Positions 1-6,715 are shown, counted from the stretch's first letter. The stretch is 10,840 bases of DNA from Chloroflexota bacterium (GCA_024278255.1 JAJRTP010000170.1:1-10840); one strand, 5' to 3'. Translations and numbers: made by a program. The notes: a model not told the origin generated them from the sequence alone.

Positions 1-460
1 GATCGTGACCAAACGGCTTTTCCACCACCACGCGCCGCCAGCCTTCATCTTCCCGCACCATATCCGCCGCCCCCAAATTTTCTACAATGGGGATAAAGAA
101 GCGCGGGGCTACCGCCATGTAATAAACGCGGTTGGCCGGCCCATTTTCCAGTTGGGTCAGGTACGGCCCCAGATTGGCAAAGTCCTCCGGCACATCCAGA
201 TTACCCTGAAAATAATGAATGTTGTCACAAAATGCGCCCCATTTGGCCTCATCGTAGGCATCAGGAGCATAGGCCATCATCCCTTCGTACAACACCTGGC
301 GGAAATGGTCGTCATCCCACGGCCGTCGAGCAAACCCCACAATGATAAACGACTCCGGCATCCGTCCTTTAATATAGGAGTGAAACAACGCCGGAATCAA
401 CTTCCGCCGTGTCAAATCACCTGATGCGCCAAAAATAACGATAGTGGTTGGTTTTGCCAT
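1..460 (-). CDS. zwf: Glucose-6-phosphate 1-dehydrogenase, N-terminal part (cut by window edge)
   Basis: Translating the minus strand from 460 gives 153 residues starting MAKPTTIVIFGASGDLTRRK. The Rossmann-fold NADP-binding motif GASGDLT is at residues 11-17, and the family's substrate-site motif EKPFGHD is at 147-153, exactly at the window edge. The enzyme oxidises glucose 6-phosphate to 6-phosphogluconolactone with NADP+, the first step of the oxidative pentose-phosphate pathway, in the cytosol. The start is supported by a GGAGCAGGAAG ribosome site just upstream. It lies 47 bp downstream of gnd on the same strand, so the two are probably co-transcribed with gnd first. A 19-bp palindrome sits in the gap and could form a hairpin between them. 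Roughly two thirds of the protein lies outside the window. Confidence 0.95.
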   Translation of the reverse strand, partial: MAKPTTIVIFGASGDLTRRKLIPALFHSYIKGRMPESFIIVGFARRPWDDDHFRQVLYEGMMAYAPDAYDEAKWGAFCDNIHYFQGNLDVPEDFANLGPYLTQLENGPANRVYYMAVAPRFFIPIVENLGAADMVREDEGWRRVVVEKPFGHD

Positions 461-480
461 CTTCCTGCTCCTTCACGTAA

Positions 481-499
481 GGCGATTTGGCAAATCGCC
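481..499. repeat. 19-bp palindrome between gnd and zwf
   Basis: GGCGATTTGGCAAATCGCC is a 9-bp inverted repeat around one central G. It fills much of the 47-bp gap between the gnd stop (508) and the zwf start (460). As RNA it would form a stable hairpin in the gnd-zwf message. It is not followed by a U-run in the direction of transcription, so it does not look like a classical terminator. It could be a copy of an interspersed palindrome family or an mRNA-processing or stability element. Confidence 0.7.
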
Positions 500-507
500 C
501 TACAAAA

Positions 508-1974
508 TTAAGCGTTATACGTCCCCGACGTCACGTCCCCGCCCTCACCAGTCCAGTCGGTGTGGAAGAATTGGCCGCGGGGGCGGTCGGTACGCTCGTA
601 AGTGTGTGCGCCGAAGTAGTCGCGCTGGGCCTGGATGAGATTTGCCGGCAGACGGCCGTGACGATACCCGTCAAAGAACGACAATGCGCTGGACATCGCC
701 GGTAACGGCACACCCCATTCCGCCGCCCGCGCCACCACGCGCCGCCAGGCTCCCTGTCCCTGCACCACTGCTTCCCGGAAATACGGGTCAAACAGCAGAT
801 TAGTCAAATCGGGGTTCTGGTCATAGGCCGCCTTGATATTTTCCAGGAAAGCGGCCCGAATAATGCAGCCTTCCCGCCACATCAGGGCAATGCCGCCGTA
901 ATTCAGATGCCAGTTTTGTTCCTCGGCCGCTGCCCGGAACAGCATGTAGCCCTGCGTGTAAGAAATAATCTTGGCCGCATAAAGCGCATCTTCCAGATCG
1001 GCGATAAAGGCGGCCCGGTCGCCGGTAAAAGCGGTGTCCGGGCCGGGCAGGATTGGTTCCGCTGCCACCCGCTCATCCTTCAGGGCAGACAAAGCGCGGG
1101 CAAAGACAGCCTCGGCGATGAGAGTGAGCGGCGTGCCAAAATCAAGCGCCGCCTGGACGGTCCATTTACCTGTCCCTTTTTGGCCTGCTTTGTCCAGAAT
1201 TTTGTCTACCAGGGGTCGGCCGTCTTCATCCTTAAAAGCCAGAATCTCACTGGTAATCTCAATCAGATAAGAATCCAGCTTGCCCTCATTCCAACGGGCG
1301 AACACCCGGCTCATCTCGTCCGGCGTCATCCCCAAAGCGGTTTGCATCAGGTTGTACGCCTCGGCAATCAGCTCCATGTCGCCGTACTCGATGCCGTTAT
1401 GCACCATCTTGACGAAATGTCCGGCCCCGTTTTCCCCCACCCAGTCGCAGCAGGGCGTCCCGTCGGCCACTTTGGCGGCAATGGCCTGGAAGATTTCCTT
1501 GACGTGGGGCCACGCTTCCGGCGAACCGCCGGGCATGAGAGACGGCCCAAATCGCGCCCCCTCTTCCCCGCCGGAAACGCCCATACCGATGTAAAGCAGC
1601 CCTTTGGACTCTACATATTCGGTGCGGCGGATAGTGTCGGGGTAATGGGAATTGCCGCCATCAATAATGATGTCGCCCGGTTCCAACAGGGGCAGCAGGG
1701 ATTCAATCACCATGTCTACTGCTTTACCGGCTTTGATCATCAGCATGACACGGCGCGGCCGTTTCAGGTTTTTTACCAGGTCGGGCAGGGTGTGGGCGGG
1801 GATGATGTTGGTACGGCCGTGTGCCGGCCCCGCCATAAATTCATCCGTCACCGAGGTGGTGCGGTTGTAAACGGCCACCGTGTAACCGTGATCGCTCATA
1901 TTCAAGACCAGATTTTGGCCCATCACTGCCAGACCAATTAAGCCAATATCTGCTTGGGGGGTTTCTTCCGTCAT
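508..1974 (-). CDS. gnd: 6-phosphogluconate dehydrogenase (NADP+-dependent, decarboxylating)
   Basis: 488 aa, close to the usual length of the family. It oxidatively decarboxylates 6-phosphogluconate to ribulose 5-phosphate and makes NADPH. The N-terminal Rossmann motif GLAVMGQNL is at about residues 11-19. The conserved GVSGGEEGARFGPSLMPGG stretch and the GHFVKMVHNGIEYGDM substrate/catalytic helix follow, with the family's catalytic Lys and the HNxxE pattern visible. The C-terminal tail QRDYFGAHTYERTD is typical of the family. The start at 1974 (MTEETPQ) is preferred over an in-frame ATG at 2040 because AAAGGAGT lies a few bases upstream and the extra 22 residues are not family-like; that stretch also contains repeat and hairpin DNA. 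It is followed by zwf on the same strand, forming the oxidative pentose-phosphate pair; the lactonase gene is not in the window. Confidence 0.96.
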   Translation of the reverse strand: MTEETPQADIGLIGLAVMGQNLVLNMSDHGYTVAVYNRTTSVTDEFMAGPAHGRTNIIPAHTLPDLVKNLKRPRRVMLMIKAGKAVDMVIESLLPLLEPGDIIIDGGNSHYPDTIRRTEYVESKGLLYIGMGVSGGEEGARFGPSLMPGGSPEAWPHVKEIFQAIAAKVADGTPCCDWVGENGAGHFVKMVHNGIEYGDMELIAEAYNLMQTALGMTPDEMSRVFARWNEGKLDSYLIEITSEILAFKDEDGRPLVDKILDKAGQKGTGKWTVQAALDFGTPLTLIAEAVFARALSALKDERVAAEPILPGPDTAFTGDRAAFIADLEDALYAAKIISYTQGYMLFRAAAEEQNWHLNYGGIALMWREGCIIRAAFLENIKAAYDQNPDLTNLLFDPYFREAVVQGQGAWRRVVARAAEWGVPLPAMSSALSFFDGYRHGRLPANLIQAQRDYFGAHTYERTDRPRGQFFHTDWTGEGGDVTSGTYNA

Positions 1975-2007
1975 TTTTACTCCTTTGGTTAAGGTTGCAG
2001 GTTGCAA

Positions 2008-2040
2008 GTGGCAAAGAGGCAGGTTTTGCTGCTTTGCCAC
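2008..2040. repeat. Inverted repeat in the gnd leader
   Basis: GTGGCAAAG (2008-2016) and CTTTGCCAC (2032-2040) are perfect 9-bp arms around a 15-bp loop, with an inner CAG/CTG pairing possible. Next to it, at 1993-2013, are degenerate heptads: GGTTGCA, GGTTGCA, AGTGGCA. The element lies about 34 bp upstream of the gnd start, so a minus-strand transcript would carry a hairpin ahead of the ribosome site. Its function is unknown; it may be an interspersed repeat rather than a regulator. Confidence 0.5.
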
Positions 2041-2064
2041 CTTATAGATGCTTTGTGCGGGAGA

Positions 2065-2077
2065 ATCTTTACGTTTA
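2065..2077. repeat. 13-bp direct repeat, left copy, at the edge of the AT-rich island
   Basis: ATCTTTACGTTTA occurs here and again, identically and in the same orientation, at 3445-3457. The two copies bracket the antitoxin plus EVE-nuclease island. They could be the remnant of an integration or deletion event, or two copies of an interspersed motif. One 13-mer repeat somewhere in 10.8 kb is not unlikely by chance, so the position is the only strong argument. Confidence 0.4.
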
Positions 2078-2215
2078 TACTAACGAACCGGCTTGCTCAA
2101 ACGGGTTAGTGCAAAATATCCTCACGAGATATGTTATTGAAGCGAATACGGCCGTTACCTGAACCAGAATGCTTCGCCACATTTATCCCTTAACAGGTCA
2201 GAGTGGATAGTTACT

Positions 2216-3103
2216 TTAATTTGACGAACGAAATCTCACTTCCAATATGTAATTAACAAGTTCAACTTCAGGGTTTTTTCTAGCTTCAATGACGACGTCA
2301 TTTGACACTTTTTGGGGACCACCGTGTACTAATATTCCACGGGGCATCTTTCCTGTTTCATCCTTTAATAAATCCATATAGTGCCTAAGCTGAATTATAT
2401 CATTGCAAGAAGGGGCATTTTGCTTACACTCGACAACTACTGTGTTGTCTCTTTTATCAATCAGTAACACATCAAGTCTAGTTCGATCTGTGAATACACG
2501 TTCCCGGATTTTCGCGTCAGGATAAGGCAAAAGACCATCTTCTAAATGATGGGGATAATTTGCAATATAGTCAGAAAGAGCATTCTCATAGCGAAACTTG
2601 CCAAGCAAACTCACCCAGTTGGTTGGATTATTCATTTCCTTTTTCAAATCATCCAGAGAACGAGACCGTATCCGAGAAACCGTCGGTCTAAGTTCTCCAT
2701 GGGTGAATCTTGCACTGGATGGTAATTGAATAACTAAATCCTGGTTGTCAGGACCCACAGTCAAATCCCAGCGTACTTCTATACGCCGTCCCATTTCCCC
2801 ACCAAGCCGACCTGGGATATTTACTAAAGGATTCCACACGTCATCCTCAATCAATTTTCGCGTTATCTGCCCTAATCGGCCAATGCGGTGATTGCGAAGC
2901 GCAACTACCACATATTCCCCTATTTGCATTTCCTTTAAAGCATTTCGCGCAACACTCCACCCTCGCCCCCCTTCTGTTTTGCCATTAAGATGGTATCCTT
3001 GTTTTGCAGCCCACCCAACAGCAACACATTGATTTTTATACCACCGTTGCCACATACCGGGGTATTTGTCTTCCTGACAGGCTATTTTCCACAAAGTCTT
3101 CAT
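2216..3103 (-). CDS. EVE/PUA-like domain fused to NucS-like PD-(D/E)XK nuclease (candidate modified-DNA restriction enzyme)
   Basis: 295 aa. Residues 1 to about 115 resemble the EVE/PUA-like fold family: an early Trp (W5), CVAVGW at 26-31, then EYVVVAL and the HRIGRLGQI strand pattern. EVE domains are known to bind modified DNA or RNA bases. Residues about 165-295 match the C-terminal nuclease of NucS-type enzymes: E173 in RYENALSDYI, the HHLEDGL turn at 185-191, RLDVLLID with D211, VVVECK with E225 and K227, and QLRHYMDLL with Q238 and Y242. All core PD-(D/E)XK residues appear present, so it is probably catalytically intact. The inferred role is recognition of modified nucleic acid coupled to cleavage, as in type IV restriction. 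It lies 32 bp downstream of an orphan Phd-type antitoxin and is visibly AT-richer than the flanking genes, suggesting transfer. No ribosome site precedes the ATG. A -10-like box ends 10 bp upstream, so the message may be nearly leaderless. The exact family is unresolved. Confidence 0.75.
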   Translation of the reverse strand: MKTLWKIACQEDKYPGMWQRWYKNQCVAVGWAAKQGYHLNGKTEGGRGWSVARNALKEMQIGEYVVVALRNHRIGRLGQITRKLIEDDVWNPLVNIPGRLGGEMGRRIEVRWDLTVGPDNQDLVIQLPSSARFTHGELRPTVSRIRSRSLDDLKKEMNNPTNWVSLLGKFRYENALSDYIANYPHHLEDGLLPYPDAKIRERVFTDRTRLDVLLIDKRDNTVVVECKQNAPSCNDIIQLRHYMDLLKDETGKMPRGILVHGGPQKVSNDVVIEARKNPEVELVNYILEVRFRSSN

Positions 3104-3113
3104 AGGTTTATAA

Positions 3114-3143
3114 CTTATACGGCTAACAAATTACTTTAACCAA
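3114..3143 (-). promoter_or_regulatory. Candidate promoter of the EVE-nuclease gene
   Basis: On the minus strand, TTGGTT (3143-3138) and TATAAG (3119-3114) are separated by 18 bp. The -10 box matches consensus at five of six bases; the -35 is weak and overlaps the last codons of the antitoxin. The start codon is only 10 bp past the -10 box, which predicts a leader of a few bases. That fits the absence of a Shine-Dalgarno sequence. Confidence 0.35.
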
Positions 3144-3348
3144 GCATTTGCAGTTCATCAAAATCATCCGCCATGTGAATCAGCCCCTTCGCGCTGCCAA
3201 ACTGGCGCTGGCGCTTAGAACCGAAAGCGGGCGAAAGTTTGACAAAAGGGCGTTTGTTTTTAGAAATAACCACCTCTTCCCCACTGGCAGCCAATTCAAC
3301 TAATTCCGTTAATTGTTTTTGCGCTATTTGCCATTCAATTTGCGTCAT
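3136..3348 (-). CDS. Phd/YefM-type (prevent-host-death) antitoxin without adjacent toxin
   Basis: 70 aa. The N-terminal MTQIEWQIAQKQLTELVELAASGEEVVISKNKRPFVKL is the standard Phd/YefM DNA-binding and dimerisation fold: AQKQLTEL helix, GEEVVISKNKRP hairpin, then VKL. The tail GSAKGLIHMADDFDEL is the toxin-neutralising type seen on antitoxins paired with PIN-domain VapC toxins. The start has a strong GGAGGAAG site and an extended -10 promoter upstream. No toxin ORF follows. The next gene, 32 bp downstream on the same strand, is the EVE-nuclease, in the place where VapC would normally be. It is either an orphan or solitary antitoxin, or it regulates or controls the nuclease. Family identification is confident; the partner is unknown. 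Confidence 0.85.
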   Translation of the reverse strand: MTQIEWQIAQKQLTELVELAASGEEVVISKNKRPFVKLSPAFGSKRQRQFGSAKGLIHMADDFDELQMLG

Positions 3349-3398
3349 GATGCTTCCTCCGAGTCTGTCCAGTTAACTCGCATTCCTGCCTGCTAATC

Positions 3399-3407
3399 AT
3401 TATAACA
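3399..3407 (-). promoter_or_regulatory. Extended -10 promoter of the Phd antitoxin
   Basis: The minus strand reads TGTTATAAT, a perfect TATAAT preceded by TGn (extended -10). There is no convincing -35 at 17 bp, which is typical of extended -10 promoters. Transcription would begin near 3392, leaving a leader of about 44 bases with GGAGGAAG before the ATG at 3348. Confidence 0.55.
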
Positions 3408-3444
3408 CGGCGAAAAAGTTCAGAAATGGGTTTATATCCAGGGC

Positions 3445-3457
3445 ATCTTTACGTTTA
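3445..3457. repeat. 13-bp direct repeat, right copy
   Basis: ATCTTTACGTTTA is identical to 2065-2077. The final A is also the first base of an ACGGCCGT octamer (3457-3464). Together with the left copy it frames about 1.37 kb of AT-richer DNA carrying the antitoxin and nuclease. Confidence 0.4.
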
Positions 3458-3529
3458 CGGCCGTATCCAGTAAGATAACAACCAGTCACACACTCTCATA
3501 AACAGACAACTATCTCATATGAGGAGAAT

Positions 3530-3814
3530 GATAAGGCAGACGAGCAATTACGCAAACAAATTTCCGGCCTCTTTGTTAAAACCGGTCACGCCCATCACCA
3601 GGCATTCCAGGCCACAGACGGCGTAGACCCGGATTGGCCCTTCTGGTATGCTGATCACATGAAAGAAAAATTGGGCAGTCTGCTTAATGCTGACTTCAGC
3701 AAAAGCGAACTGACTTACCTGCTGGTACGCCTGGATAAAGGACTCGCCCTCAATGCCCCCGGCGCTTATTGGCCAGATTATTACGCCAAACAACTCCTGA
3801 ACTGGTACCTCTAG
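3530..3814 (+). pseudogene. Small uncharacterised gene lacking a usable start codon
   Basis: The frame ending at TAG 3812-3814 reads as a well-composed protein: DKADEQLRKQISGL, then KTGHAHHQAF, DGVDPDWPFWYADHMKEKLG, FSKSELTYLLVRLD and WPDYYAKQLLNWYL. The Trp- and Tyr-rich, evenly spaced charged residues argue for real coding, but I cannot name the family. No ATG, GTG or TTG occurs in this frame between the upstream stop (TAA near 3476) and an internal ATG at 3659. A GAGGAG site at 3521-3526 is followed by AATGATAAGGCA. One missing G (ATGATGAAGGCA) would restore an ATG in frame a few bases after that site, so a one-base deletion or a sequence error is likely. It ends 16 bp before the glucosidase start and may have been its operon partner. 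If real starts are non-canonical, it could still be expressed. Confidence 0.55.
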
Positions 3815-3830
3815 CCGGTAGTGCCATCCC

Positions 3831-6518
3831 ATGACAAAACCTTCAACTACCGAACACCAACGCCTGGCCGACTCCGAAGCCCGCCGCGCCGACTGGAAAC
3901 AGTGGGGGCCATACGTCAGCGACCGGGCCTGGGGTACGGTGCGGGAAGATTACAGCGAATACGGCACGGCTTGGGAGTATTTCGACTTCTGGCAGGCGCA
4001 CCGCCGCGCTTACCGCTGGAATGAAGACGGCATCGGCGGCGTCTGCAACCGCTTCCAGAACATCTGCCTGGGCGTGGCCCTGTGGAATGAGCAAGACCTC
4101 ATCCTCAAGGAGCGCTTCTTTGGCCTGACGGGGAACCAGGGTAACCACGGCGAGGACGTGAAGGAATATTATTTTTACCTGGACAGCACGCCCACCCATT
4201 CTTACATGAAGATGCTGTACAAATATCCCCAGGCGCGTTACCCGTATGAATGGCTGGCAGAGGAAAACGGCCGTCGCCGTAAAACTGATCCCGAATTTGA
4301 ACTGGTAGACGCTCTGCACGACGCTTTTACTGACGGCCGTTACTTTGACGTATATATTGAATATGCGAAGGCCAACCAGGAAGACATCCTGTGCCGCATT
4401 ACGGCCGTCAACCGCGGCCCCGACCCCGCCCCCCTGCACATCCTGCCCCACATCTGGTTTCGCAACGATTGGGCCTGGGGGTACGGCCGTCCCCGCCCCC
4501 AACTGCGCCGGATTGACGAAAGATTGGTTCAATCTGGCAGATTGAACCAATCTAATTTCCTCACTGTCTATACGAATCATCGCCATCTGGGAGAACGCTG
4601 GTGGTACGTGGACAGCGACGTCCCCCTACTCTTTACCGAAAACGAATCCAACATGGAAGCGCTGTTTGGCGTGCCCAACCCCGGCCCGTATGTGAAGGAT
4701 GGCATAAATGAGGCGGTGGTTTACGGCCGTACCGACCGCGTTAATCCCCAACACCAAGGTAGCAAAGCCGCCGCCCATTTCCAGGCCGTCATCCCGCCCG
4801 GCCAAAGCGCCGCCGTGCAAATCCGCTTCACCAATGCCGCCAATCCCGCCCCTTTCAGTGATTTCGCCGCCATCTTCAGCCAGCGCCAGGCGGAAGCGGA
4901 CGAATTTTACGCTGCCATCCAGCCGCCCCGCCTGAGCGACGACGAGCGCAGTGTGCAGCGGCAAGCCTGGGCCGGGTTGATGTGGAGCAAGCAGTTTTAC
5001 CATTATGCCGTAGATTTGTGGCTCAAGGGCGATCCGGCCTTTCCCCCGCCACCAGACAGCCGGCGATACGGCCGTAACCGAAACTGGCCCCATCTCTACG
5101 CCCTCGACGTCCTCTCCATACCCGACAAATGGGAATACCCCTGGTTTGCCGCCTGGGATTTAGCCTTCCACACCCTGCCCATCGCCATGATTGACCCGGA
5201 ATGGGCCAAACGGCAACTCATCCTCATGCTGCGCGAATGGTACATGCACCCCAACGGCCAAATTCCTGCCTACGAATGGGCCTTCGGCGACGTGAACCCG
5301 CCCGTCCACGCCTGGGCCTGCTACCGCGTCTACCAAATCAGCCGCGACCTGACCGGCCAAGCAGACACCGACTTTCTGGAAAAAGTATTCCACAAACTGC
5401 TGCTCAACTTCACCTGGTGGGTCAACCGCAAAGACGCCGACGGCAACAACGTCTTTCAGGGCGGCTTCCTGGGCCTGGACAACATCGGCATTTTCGACCG
5501 CAGCCAGCCCTTGCCGGATGGCCTGCACCTGGATCAGGCGGACGGCACGGCCTGGATGGCCATGTACTGCCTCAACATGCTCTCCATCTCCCTGGAACTG
5601 GCCCGTCATCGCCCCGTTTATGAAGACGTGGCGACCAAATTTTTCGAGCATTTCATCTACATTGCCAACGCCATCAACGCCCCCTGCGAAGAAGGCGGCC
5701 TGTGGAATGAAGAGGACGGTTTTTATTACGATGCGCTGCACCAGGATGACGGACACTACACCCCCTTACGCATCCGTTCCTTTGTAAGCCTCATTCCCTT
5801 GTACGCTGTGGCCACGATTGACCCGGAAACAGTCGCCAATCTGCCCCGCTTCCGGCGGCGGGTGCGCTGGTTCCTCACCTACCGGGCAGAGCAGATGAAT
5901 CACGTCAGCTTTATGCAGGAGCCGGGGAAGAACGGCCGTTACCTCCTCTCCCTCGTCAGCCCGGACAAACTGGGGCGCATTTTGCAGCGGGCCTTTGACC
6001 CGGAGCAATTTTTATCCGAGTATGGCTTGCGCTCTTTGTCGAAGGAATATGAGACACGACCGTACACCATCACCGCCAACAACCAGACCTACACCATTGA
6101 TTACCAGCCGGCCGAATCCAACACCCACTTATTTGGCGGCAACTCCAACTGGCGCGGCCCCATCTGGTTCCCCACCAATTACCTGATCACCGAATCCCTG
6201 CGCCGCTACCACCGCTATTTCGGCGATGATTTCCAGGTGGAATTTCCCACCGGTTCGGGCCATTTTGTCTCTTTGCAGGAAGCGGCCCTGGCGCTGTCCC
6301 GGCGGTTGAGCGGGCTGTTTTTGCGGGGGGAGGATGGGAAACGGCCGTTTTACGGCGGCGTCGAGCTATTCCAGACCGATCCCCACTGGCGGGACCACAT
6401 CCTCTTCTACGAATATTTCCACGGGGACAACGGCGCGGGCATCGGCGCCAGCCACCAAACCGGCTGGACAGCTCTGGTGGCCCGGCTCTTGCAAAAATTG
6501 GGGGAAATACCTCAATGA
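3831..6518 (+). CDS. GH63-like glucosidase (bacterial mannosyl-oligosaccharide glucosidase family)
   Basis: 895 aa, full length for the bacterial family. The N-terminal segment has the hallmark pattern EHQRL, WGPYVSDRAWGTVREDYS, LKERFFGLTGNQGNHGEDVKEYYFYLD, then TPTHSYMKMLYKYPQARYPY. The C-terminal (alpha/alpha)6-barrel region carries FAAWDLAFHTLPIAMIDPEW, in which D443 is a candidate acid catalyst by position. It also carries NSNWRGPIWFPTNYLITESLRRYH and YFHGDNGAGIGASHQTGW (from about residue 862). Such enzymes hydrolyse alpha-glucosidic bonds of oligosaccharides or glycosides; the substrate here is unknown. No signal peptide is visible, so it is probably cytosolic. No clear Shine-Dalgarno precedes the ATG. 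The start is chosen because MTKPSTTEHQRL matches the family N-terminus, 16 bp after the upstream gene's stop. Residues 231-241 (RLVQSGRLNQS) are encoded by a 33-bp perfect inverted repeat that looks inserted. Confidence 0.88.
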   Translation: MTKPSTTEHQRLADSEARRADWKQWGPYVSDRAWGTVREDYSEYGTAWEYFDFWQAHRRAYRWNEDGIGGVCNRFQNICLGVALWNEQDLILKERFFGLTGNQGNHGEDVKEYYFYLDSTPTHSYMKMLYKYPQARYPYEWLAEENGRRRKTDPEFELVDALHDAFTDGRYFDVYIEYAKANQEDILCRITAVNRGPDPAPLHILPHIWFRNDWAWGYGRPRPQLRRIDERLVQSGRLNQSNFLTVYTNHRHLGERWWYVDSDVPLLFTENESNMEALFGVPNPGPYVKDGINEAVVYGRTDRVNPQHQGSKAAAHFQAVIPPGQSAAVQIRFTNAANPAPFSDFAAIFSQRQAEADEFYAAIQPPRLSDDERSVQRQAWAGLMWSKQFYHYAVDLWLKGDPAFPPPPDSRRYGRNRNWPHLYALDVLSIPDKWEYPWFAAWDLAFHTLPIAMIDPEWAKRQLILMLREWYMHPNGQIPAYEWAFGDVNPPVHAWACYRVYQISRDLTGQADTDFLEKVFHKLLLNFTWWVNRKDADGNNVFQGGFLGLDNIGIFDRSQPLPDGLHLDQADGTAWMAMYCLNMLSISLELARHRPVYEDVATKFFEHFIYIANAINAPCEEGGLWNEEDGFYYDALHQDDGHYTPLRIRSFVSLIPLYAVATIDPETVANLPRFRRRVRWFLTYRAEQMNHVSFMQEPGKNGRYLLSLVSPDKLGRILQRAFDPEQFLSEYGLRSLSKEYETRPYTITANNQTYTIDYQPAESNTHLFGGNSNWRGPIWFPTNYLITESLRRYHRYFGDDFQVEFPTGSGHFVSLQEAALALSRRLSGLFLRGEDGKRPFYGGVELFQTDPHWRDHILFYEYFHGDNGAGIGASHQTGWTALVARLLQKLGEIPQ
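4521..4553. repeat. In-frame 33-bp inverted repeat inside the glucosidase gene
   Basis: AGATTGGTTCAATCT (4521-4535), spacer GGC, AGATTGAACCAATCT (4539-4553): perfect 15-bp arms. Each arm is itself palindromic (AGATTG-GTT-CAATCT and AGATTG-AAC-CAATCT), so the element can form one long hairpin or two small ones. It starts exactly on a codon boundary and spans exactly 11 codons (R L V Q S G R L N Q S) without a stop. The base composition is lower in GC than the surrounding coding DNA. It looks like a small mobile palindrome tolerated as a peptide insertion. Confidence 0.8.
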
Positions 6519-6572
6519 ACGAGATTTCAAACCGTCCCTGCAATATCCAGAAGATAAAGAGGCTGCTTTGGC

Positions 6573-6683
6573 CGGGCGCTCCAGAACACAATTCCTGAGC
6601 CAATACTCCCGGCAGGATATAGGCTACGGCCGTTGCAAAGCGCCGACGAACTGGAAGCCTATGCTGGACTGTATGATTTTGCC
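6573..6683 (+). pseudogene. Remnant of a GNAT N-acetyltransferase-like gene
   Basis: The region 6519-6715 after the glucosidase has no intact gene. One frame reads RALQNTIPEPILPAGYRLRP followed by LQSADELEAYAGLYDFA. This resembles the start of a GNAT domain (the pattern is roughly LPxGYxxRPLxGxxExxAYxxLHxxAF). No start codon fits. The similarity stops near 6683, just before the toxin-antitoxin operon that enters on the opposite strand. It is probably the leftover of a gene truncated at both ends, with the right end possibly lost when the operon inserted. The family call is by eye from one motif block. Confidence 0.45.
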
Positions 6684-6715
6684 TGCGTATTCAAAACAAG
6701 TTTCCCAACACAAAT

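Noticed and set aside
907..1941. 344-codon open frame on the plus strand
   Set aside because: Antisense shadow of gnd, which has clear family motifs on the opposite strand; the plus-strand product resembles nothing coherent.
1975..2040. 22-codon N-terminal extension of gnd
   Set aside because: No ribosome site, repeat-derived sequence; the internal ATG at 1974 has AAAGGAGT and a family-like start.
3548..3832. 94-codon open frame on the minus strand
   Set aside because: The plus-strand frame over the same DNA has much better protein character (Trp/Tyr-rich conserved-looking blocks), despite lacking a start codon.
3843..4586. 247-codon open frame on the minus strand
   Set aside because: Shadow of the glucosidase gene.
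6515..6598. 27-codon frame starting at an ATGA overlap with the glucosidase stop
   Set aside because: Too short and without recognisable content; the overlap is attractive but could be chance.
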